Source of the DNA: an uncultured Bacilli bacterium
GTDB lineage: Bacteria > Bacillota_I > Bacilli_A > RF39 > UBA660
Reading direction: 5' to 3'
DNA length: 64,000 nt
Assembly: GCA_910584165.1 (NCBI GenBank)
Contig: CAJTZU010000003.1
Span: 124,001 to 188,000 of the forward strand
Shown here: piece by piece, positions 59,402-64,000 of the stretch
Layout: the number at the start of each line of letters is the position of its first letter
How positions within the stretch are numbered: the stretch's first letter is position 1
Translations under genes and position numbers: made by a program
Notes under the pieces: generated by a model
The model's input: only the letters and a program-made list of their open reading frames with translations
Database searches by the model: none
What the model was told of the DNA's origin: nothing

Positions 59402-59938
59402 ATGATTATTGTTTCTCATTATTCTTCCTTGCTAGGGGATATTTTAATAGCAGTTCAAAATGATAAATTAGTTGGACTTTGGTTAGAAAATCAAAAGCAT
59501 TATCTTTCAAATTTTAAAGAAAATGTGAAAGAAGATAATCAAAATGAAATAATTTTGCAAGTAAAAAGTTGGTTAGATAGGTATTTTAATAGAGAAAATC
59601 CTAGTATAAAACAGTTAGATATAGAACTTATTGGAACAGAATTTCAAAAAATGGTATGGAAAATATTGCAGACTATTCCATATGGAACAGTTATTACTTA
59701 TAAAGATATTGCATTAGAAATAGCAAAACAAAAGGGGATAAAAAGCATGTCTTCACAAGCAGTTGGAAGTGCAGTTGGACGTAATCCTATTTCTATTATT
59801 ATTCCTTGTCATAGAGTGCTCGGTAGTAATAAAAGTTTAACTGGCTATGCTGGTGGAATTGATAAAAAAATAAAACTATTAGAATTAGAAAATGTAGAGC
59901 TTTCTACTTTTACGATTCCAAAAGAAAAAAGCAATTGA
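59402..59938 (+). CDS. ogt: Methylated-DNA-[protein]-cysteine S-methyltransferase
   Basis: Suicide repair protein that takes the methyl group from O6-methylguanine onto its own cysteine. The active site is ISIIIPCHRVLG (Cys about 138), followed by GYAGGIDKKIKLLELE, with the helix-turn-helix GTVITYKDIALEIAKQKGIK before it. At 178 residues it is of normal length, with a short N-terminal ribonuclease-like domain. The stop lies within a bidirectional terminator. Confidence 0.95.
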   Translation: MIIVSHYSSLLGDILIAVQNDKLVGLWLENQKHYLSNFKENVKEDNQNEIILQVKSWLDRYFNRENPSIKQLDIELIGTEFQKMVWKILQTIPYGTVITYKDIALEIAKQKGIKSMSSQAVGSAVGRNPISIIIPCHRVLGSNKSLTGYAGGIDKKIKLLELENVELSTFTIPKEKSN

Positions 59939-59950
59939 TTGCTTTTTTTT
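59925..59950. terminator. Bidirectional terminator after ogt
   Basis: Arms AAAAAAGCAA and TTGCTTTTTT with a TTGA loop, between convergent ogt and the GNAT gene. Confidence 0.88.
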
Positions 59951-60407
59951 AATTTTTTTGACTAGATTCTCTTTTTTGATAATCTAGAAAGTTTAAAATA
60001 TAATGTCTATTATGTTTTTGTACAAATCCAGCTTTCATGGCAATAGCAGCACTTCTTTCGTTGACGGCAAGAATATTAATTCTATCTATATTTTGACTAA
60101 AAATATCTTCTACTACTGTTTGTAATGTAATTTGTCCAATACCTCTATTTTGAAAATCTTCTACAATATGATAAGTGATACCTCTTACATTTTCACTACC
60201 ACCCACATCAAACCTACCAATTACCGTAGAATCTGTATTAATAATATAATAGTGTACACTATCTTGTTTATTATCTTTTTGTTTTAATAGAAGATACTGT
60301 TCCTGATATTTTGTTAATGGTAGTATAAACTCTAAAAATTCACCATGTTTATTAAAACGAAACTCAGGTGGTTTCATAGTATCTGTTATTTTTGATGGGT
60401 CAATCAT
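59949..60407 (-). CDS. GNAT-family N-acetyltransferase
   Basis: A 152-residue GNAT protein. The start is ATG 60407 behind TAGGAGTG; the upstream ATG at 60431 lies before that site. GITYHIVEDFQNRGIGQITLQTVVE holds the acetyl-CoA pyrophosphate loop (Q/R-x-x-G-x-G). INILAVNERSAAIAMKAGFVQKHNRHYIL is the C-terminal motif B. It probably acetylates a small molecule or protein N-terminus (RimJ-like). It lies 27 bp after merR on the same strand, so the two may be one operon. Confidence 0.85.
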   Translation of the reverse strand: MIDPSKITDTMKPPEFRFNKHGEFLEFILPLTKYQEQYLLLKQKDNKQDSVHYYIINTDSTVIGRFDVGGSENVRGITYHIVEDFQNRGIGQITLQTVVEDIFSQNIDRINILAVNERSAAIAMKAGFVQKHNRHYILNFLDYQKRESSQKN

Positions 60408-60434
60408 ATTTATCACTCCTAAACTAATCACACA

Positions 60435-60875
60435 CTATTTGTGTGCATTCTCATAGTATTTTTTAATGTCACTAGGCATTTTATCAAGTGTAATTGTTTT
60501 CATTCTTTTTTCCGTTCCATCTTTTAATGCCTCATCATAATACCAACATTTATAATTAATCATATTTAAAGCACGCTCTAATTCTGACATCTCTTTTTCA
60601 ATACTCTTTTTTCTAGCAAGAAACATTTCTTTTCGTTTACTAATTGTTTCATCTCCTAGAGAACACCAATGCATAAATTCTTTGATTTCTTTTATCTGCA
60701 TTCCTGATTTTTTTAAGCATTCTATTACCCTTAAAGCTTCGATAGTCTTTTCATTAAATTTTCTAATACCAGAAGAATCTCTTTCTAAATCCAATAATAA
60801 TCCTTCTTTATCATAGAACCTTAAGGTGGGAATCGGTAAATTAAATATTTCTGAAACTTCTCCAATACTATACAT
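60435..60875 (-). CDS. MerR-family transcriptional regulator
   Basis: A 146-residue activator. N-terminal winged HTH: YSIGEVSEIFNLPIPTLRFYDKEGLL, then SSGIRKFNEKTIEALRVIECLKKSGMQIKEIKEF. A coiled-coil dimer helix follows (75-110). The C-terminal end contains NYKCWYYDEALKDG with one Cys, plus a Cys in HWCSLGDE, which could sense electrophiles as in AdhR/NmlR relatives. The start is ATG 60875 behind GGAGG; the TTG at 60887 is within the ribosome site region. Its divergent neighbour and another gene 2.6 kb away both have MerR-type promoters with the same palindrome. Confidence 0.9.
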   Translation of the reverse strand: MYSIGEVSEIFNLPIPTLRFYDKEGLLLDLERDSSGIRKFNEKTIEALRVIECLKKSGMQIKEIKEFMHWCSLGDETISKRKEMFLARKKSIEKEMSELERALNMINYKCWYYDEALKDGTEKRMKTITLDKMPSDIKKYYENAHK

Positions 60876-60902
60876 AAAAACCTCCAAATAAAAAAATAAT
60901 AC

Positions 60903-60933
60903 TTGACCTAAAGTTAAGTTTAGGTATTACAAT
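60903..60933 (+). promoter_or_regulatory. MerR-type promoter of the aldo/keto reductase gene
   Basis: TTGACC (60903-60908) and TACAAT (60928-60933) with a 19-bp spacer holding ACCTAAA-N6-TTTAGGT (60906-60925). The -10 overlaps ATG 60932, ruling that codon out as the start. Confidence 0.88.
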
Positions 60934-60976
60934 GATAGTAGCACATAAAAAAAGAAAGTGCAAGAGGAGGGAATAT

Positions 60977-61945
60977 ATGAAAAAGAATATAATAATAGCA
61001 ATCTCTTTTCTACTTTTCATAGTAGTTACTTCCTTTTATCTATGGAAAGAACAGGAAAAGAAAGAAAAATTGGAGGATAAAAAAATGAATATAAAAGAAA
61101 ATGTTTCTAATGATACAAACTTTGATTTTAATGCTAAAACTGTAAAACTAAACAGTGGATATGATATGCCCATTATAGGACTTGGAACATGGACACAGAA
61201 TGATGAAACAACTGAAAATTCTGTATATTTCGCTTTAAAGGATGGCTATCGGTTAATTGATACAGCGCAATATTATGGAAATGAGGTAGGAGTAGGAAAT
61301 GGTATTCAAAAAGCAATCAAAGAAGGATTTGTTACAAGAGAAGAAATCTTCATTACTACGAAGGTATCTCCTTCTAATTATTACAATACTGCTTCTTCTA
61401 TAGAGGAATCTTTAAGAAAACTCCAAGTAGATTATATTGATTTAATTTTTATTCATCAACGTGGTTCTAATGATGAAGAAGTGTATAAGGCAATGGAACA
61501 AGCTGTAAATGAGGGAAAAGTAAAATCCATTGGAATTTCTAATTATTATACGAAAGAAGCTATTGATGAAGTTTTAAGTTATGCGACTATAACACCTGCT
61601 GTTATTCAAAATGAAAATCATTTGTATTATCAAAATATGGAATTACAAGAATATGTTAGACAATATGGAATTGTCATAGAATCATGGTATCCATTTGGAG
61701 GTAGAGGGCATACCAAAGACCATTTTAATAATGATGTAATATTAGAACTTTCTAAAAAATATCAGAAAACTTCTGCCCAAATTATTTTAAGATGGCAATT
61801 GCAAGCAGGCTATATCGTTATTCCTGGTTCTAGTAATCCTAGTCATATTAAAGAAAATTATGAAGTATTTGACTTTGAATTATCACTCTCTGATATGGAA
61901 AAGATAACAAGCCTAAATAAAATGCAAAGATATGAAAATTGGTAA
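60977..61945 (+). CDS. Membrane-anchored aldo/keto reductase
   Basis: A 322-residue protein. The start is ATG 60977 behind AGAGGAGGG. Residues 4-22 are a hydrophobic anchor or uncleaved signal, followed by a Lys/Glu linker. The AKR barrel then shows the full catalytic tetrad: Asp in YRLIDTA, Tyr in QYYGNE, Lys in TTKVSP and His in FIHQRG. IPGSSNPSHIKEN is the NADPH phosphate site. AKRs are normally cytosolic, so the anchor is unusual. If the domain faces outside it would lack NADPH; if inside it sits at the membrane. Probably induced by aldehydes or quinones through MerR. Confidence 0.9.
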   Translation: MKKNIIIAISFLLFIVVTSFYLWKEQEKKEKLEDKKMNIKENVSNDTNFDFNAKTVKLNSGYDMPIIGLGTWTQNDETTENSVYFALKDGYRLIDTAQYYGNEVGVGNGIQKAIKEGFVTREEIFITTKVSPSNYYNTASSIEESLRKLQVDYIDLIFIHQRGSNDEEVYKAMEQAVNEGKVKSIGISNYYTKEAIDEVLSYATITPAVIQNENHLYYQNMELQEYVRQYGIVIESWYPFGGRGHTKDHFNNDVILELSKKYQKTSAQIILRWQLQAGYIVIPGSSNPSHIKENYEVFDFELSLSDMEKITSLNKMQRYENW

Positions 61946-61947
61946 GA

Positions 61948-61982
61948 AAAAAAGTAAGTTTAGTGATTAGGCTTACTTTTTT
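61948..61982 (+). terminator. Terminator after the aldo/keto reductase gene
   Basis: Arms AAAAAAGTAAG and CTTACTTTTTT (61948-61958, 61972-61982). Confidence 0.85.
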
Positions 61983-61984
61983 CA

Positions 61985-61993
61985 TGATATAAT
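61985..61993 (+). promoter_or_regulatory. Extended -10 (TGATATAAT)
   Basis: Two bases after the preceding T run. The next start is 44 bp downstream. Confidence 0.55.
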
Positions 61994-62037
61994 ATTTCAT
62001 ATAAGAATGTGATAAATTTTCACTGAAAGGAAAAATT

Positions 62038-62688
62038 ATGAAAAAGAAAATCATTGTAATTATAATAGCCATATTCATTATTTTATTAGCGCCTATTCCA
62101 AATCATTTAAAAGATGGTGGTACAGTAGAATGGATTTCATTAACTTATAAAGTATCTAAAGTACATAGACTTGGGGAAAGTGGTTATCAAAATGGTTGGA
62201 TAATAGAAATATTAGGAATTAAAATCTATGATAATGTAAGAAGCGATAATTTATCTTTAGATAAAAATAATAAAGGTGAAGATAAAAAAGAAAATAAATT
62301 AACTTGGGATGAAATTACAGATGATGGAGTTAATGAAGCACTATTATTAGAAAACGTTGATCAAGAAATATTGACAGAAATTGCAACAGAACTTCAAACA
62401 TTAATAGAAGAAGAGGAAGAAGAAGAAAGAAGAAATCCTGAAATTGTAATTACAGAGGGGTGGACTAGGGTATTTCAAACAGAAAGGTATCAAAAAGTTG
62501 TAAATATAGGAACTCCTGCTATAAAACCACTATATCTTATTTTATATAAAAGCCCTAATGCAGGTATGTATGAATATATTTGTGCAAAGGCATTGTATGA
62601 TATAAGTGGATATGATTTTGAATGGGCAACCTCTATAGAGTTTTTGAAAAAATTTAATGAAAAAATTTTGGCAGAAAAAAGCTTATAA
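62038..62688 (+). CDS. Membrane-anchored protein with HEAT-like C-terminus
   Basis: A 216-residue protein with an N-terminal anchor (4-22). LAPIPNHLKDGGTVEWISLTYKVSKVHR is a small beta domain seen at the start of many Firmicute exported proteins of unknown role. A charged linker with six consecutive Glu follows. The C-terminal 60 residues (KVVNIGTPAIKPLYLILYKSPNAGMYEYICAKALYDISG) look like a single HEAT repeat pair. Own promoter. No close functional assignment is possible. Confidence 0.65.
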   Translation: MKKKIIVIIIAIFIILLAPIPNHLKDGGTVEWISLTYKVSKVHRLGESGYQNGWIIEILGIKIYDNVRSDNLSLDKNNKGEDKKENKLTWDEITDDGVNEALLLENVDQEILTEIATELQTLIEEEEEEERRNPEIVITEGWTRVFQTERYQKVVNIGTPAIKPLYLILYKSPNAGMYEYICAKALYDISGYDFEWATSIEFLKKFNEKILAEKSL

Positions 62689-62765
62689 ATAGTAATTGGG
62701 AGTTAGAGTAGTTATTGTTATTAAGAAAATAAATCATTGTGTATTTAAAAAGGGAGACTAAAAAT

Positions 62766-63224
62766 ATGAAAATAATAGAAGTAGAAAATAGAGACGAAAT
62801 TCTAATGAATCAGTTATTAGAGGTATGGGAAAGCGCAGTAAGAGAAACCCATTTATTCTTATCAGAAGAAGAAATTGAAAATATTAAAAAATATGTGCCA
62901 CAAGCTCTTATAGAAGTTTCTCATCTAATGATTGCTAAAGATGATAACAATCATCCTATTGCTTTTATGGGAATAGAAAATCAAAAATTAGAAATGCTAT
63001 TTATTAAAAATAGTGAAAGAGGAAAAGGGCTAGGTAGAGAGTTATTGAATTATGGTATAAAATATTATCACGTTAATGAATTAGCTGTAAATGAACAAAA
63101 TCCTCTTGCTTTAGGTTTTTATGAACATATTGGATTTAAAGTGTATAAACGAAGTGAATTAGATGATCAAGGCAATCCTTATCCAATTTTATATATGAAA
63201 TTAGAAGATGATATGAAAAATTAG
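62766..63224 (+). CDS. GNAT-family N-acetyltransferase
   Basis: A 152-residue GNAT protein. The start is ATG 62766, after AAAGGGAG; the GTG at 62739 precedes that site. MLFIKNSERGKGLGRELLNYGIKYY carries the acetyl-CoA loop R-G-K-G-L-G. LAVNEQNPLALGFYEHIGFKVYKRSE is the C-terminal motif, as in YjaB/PhnO-like enzymes. It is followed 12 bp later by the DUF5131 gene, so the two are probably cotranscribed. Confidence 0.9.
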   Translation: MKIIEVENRDEILMNQLLEVWESAVRETHLFLSEEEIENIKKYVPQALIEVSHLMIAKDDNNHPIAFMGIENQKLEMLFIKNSERGKGLGRELLNYGIKYYHVNELAVNEQNPLALGFYEHIGFKVYKRSELDDQGNPYPILYMKLEDDMKN

Positions 63225-63236
63225 GAGGAATTTTAT

Positions 63237-63953
63237 ATGGCTATGTGGAATCCTTGGAGAGGGTGTAAAAAATGTAGTGATGGGTGTTTGCATTGTTATA
63301 TTCATAAAGGAGATTCAAAAAGGAATATAAATACTAATGAAATTGTTAAAACAAAAGATTTTGAAAAGCCAATAGAAAAATTAAAAAATGGCGAGTTTAA
63401 AATGAAGTCTGGAATAGTCTATCTATGTTTCTCTACTGACTTTTTAATTGAGGAAGCAGATGAGTGGAGAGAGGAATGCTGGGAAATGATAAAGATACGA
63501 CAGGATTGTATTTTTTTATTTCTAACAAAAAGGATTGATAGATTTATGAAATGTGTTCCAAAAGATTGGAATGATGGATATGATAATGTAGTTGTATGTT
63601 GCACTATTGAAAATCAAAGAAATGCTGATTATAAATTATCTATATTTAAGGATTTGCCAATCAAGCATAAATGTATTACTGCACAACCTTTATTAGAAGC
63701 CATTGACATAGAAAAATATTTAGATGATATTGAACTTGTCGTAGTAGGTGGAGAATCTGATTATCAGGCTAGACCTCTTCATTATGAATGGGTACTAAAT
63801 ATTAGAGAACAATGTATTAGAAAAAATGTTAGTTTTGAATTTAGACAATGTGGTACTTATTTTATAAAAGATGGAAAACAATATAAGATAGAAACAAAAA
63901 ATTTAATGAAGCAAGCCAAATTAGCGAATATTGATTATAAAAGTAATCATTAA
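63237..63953 (+). CDS. DUF5131 (phage Gp37/Gp68-like) radical-SAM-type protein
   Basis: A 238-residue protein beginning MWNPWRGCKKCSDGCLHCYI, the conserved opening of the Gp37/Gp68 family, in which clustered cysteines probably bind an iron-sulfur centre. IVYLCFSTDFLIEEADEWREECWEMI, FLFLTKRIDRF, VVVCCTIENQRNAD and VVVGGESDYQARPLHYEWV are further family blocks. The family is found in phages and bacteria; the reaction is unknown. There are no other phage genes here. The last 47 bp of the window hold nothing I can identify. Confidence 0.9.
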   Translation: MAMWNPWRGCKKCSDGCLHCYIHKGDSKRNINTNEIVKTKDFEKPIEKLKNGEFKMKSGIVYLCFSTDFLIEEADEWREECWEMIKIRQDCIFLFLTKRIDRFMKCVPKDWNDGYDNVVVCCTIENQRNADYKLSIFKDLPIKHKCITAQPLLEAIDIEKYLDDIELVVVGGESDYQARPLHYEWVLNIREQCIRKNVSFEFRQCGTYFIKDGKQYKIETKNLMKQAKLANIDYKSNH

Positions 63954-64000
63954 ATCTTATTTCTAGCAAAAATGTTAATAAAGTTAGCATAACTGTAAAG

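Noticed and set aside
63237..63953. Prophage, on account of the Gp37/Gp68-like gene
   Set aside because: No integrase, terminase, capsid, tail or lysis genes accompany it; the family also occurs in bacterial chromosomes.
1..64000. CRISPR arrays, tRNA or rRNA genes, insertion sequences
   Set aside because: I found no regularly spaced direct repeats, cloverleaf or rRNA sequence, transposase or terminal inverted repeats.

Overview
The window is AT-rich DNA (roughly 30% G+C by eye) from a Gram-positive, low-GC Firmicute (Bacillota). It looks like a small-genome, probably host-associated member of the Bacilli or a relative. Support comes from Shine-Dalgarno sites of the AGGAGG/AGGTGA type, extended -10 promoters (TGnTATAAT), lipoproteins, MBOAT/SGNH envelope modules, a Dlt-like operon, XRE and GntR-YtrA regulators and Nat-type ABC exporters. 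TGG is the tryptophan codon and TGA is an ordinary stop in many genes, so the standard bacterial code applies. I cannot name a genus. I see no tRNA or rRNA gene, CRISPR array, insertion sequence or prophage. Coding density is very high and almost every gene lies on the + strand.

Layout. 0-5 kb: the 3' part of ftsK, then a paralogue that keeps the membrane and gamma DNA-reading domains but has no motor, then an unknown 546-residue protein. 4.7-9.3 kb: a TetR regulator diverging from an MMPL transporter that is fused in frame to a secreted YhgE/Pip-like heptad-repeat protein. 9.4-15.2 kb: housekeeping genes (RNA m5C methyltransferase, RdgB, pentapeptide protein, CYTH phosphatase, CoaE/CoaD, a small XRE regulator, nitrilase-family amidase). 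15.3-17.6 kb: an MBOAT + SGNH O-acylation pair. 18.5-22.3 kb: a VanRS-like two-component system and a Nat-like ABC exporter. 22.4-30.6 kb: a DUF3298-like membrane protein, a secreted transglutaminase-like protein, an XRE + DUF4097 pair, rarA, and a GntR/ABC operon. 30.6-35 kb: a run of overlapping genes for radical SAM, CYTH, phosphodiesterase, HD and NUDIX proteins, then a metallo-beta-lactamase-fold protein and a nonsense-interrupted gene. 35.5 kb: a secreted DNase.

36.4-42.2 kb holds the most system-like locus. It is a Dlt-like operon (adenylating ligase, carrier protein, MBOAT, SGNH) with a fold-type-III PLP decarboxylase inserted and acpS facing its 3' end. 42.3-49.9 kb is envelope-oriented: a membrane-anchored coiled-coil protein with two CW_7 wall-binding repeats, an EamA transporter, DUF362, a SleB-like hydrolase, a CapA-family lipoprotein, an XRE membrane regulator and a CPWC thioredoxin-like lipoprotein. 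49.9-58.3 kb: DUF2130, rubredoxin-flavin reductase, hydroxyacyl-CoA-type dehydrogenase, TfoX-N, TetR with a MacB-like ABC transporter, a DUF4299-like protein and a RhuM-Fic protein. 58.3-62 kb: a MerR regulon with two near-identical operators in 19-bp-spacer promoters, driving a frameshifted flavodoxin/cyclophilin-like gene and a membrane-anchored aldo/keto reductase. The window ends with two small proteins and a DUF5131 gene.

Recurring architecture: intergenic gaps are usually a stop codon inside a terminator hairpin, a T tract, then within 0-5 nt an extended -10 box, a Shine-Dalgarno site and the next ATG. Convergent genes share one bidirectional hairpin. Several of the longest possible starts overlap a -10 or -35 box, so I moved those starts downstream to the codon with a Shine-Dalgarno site.
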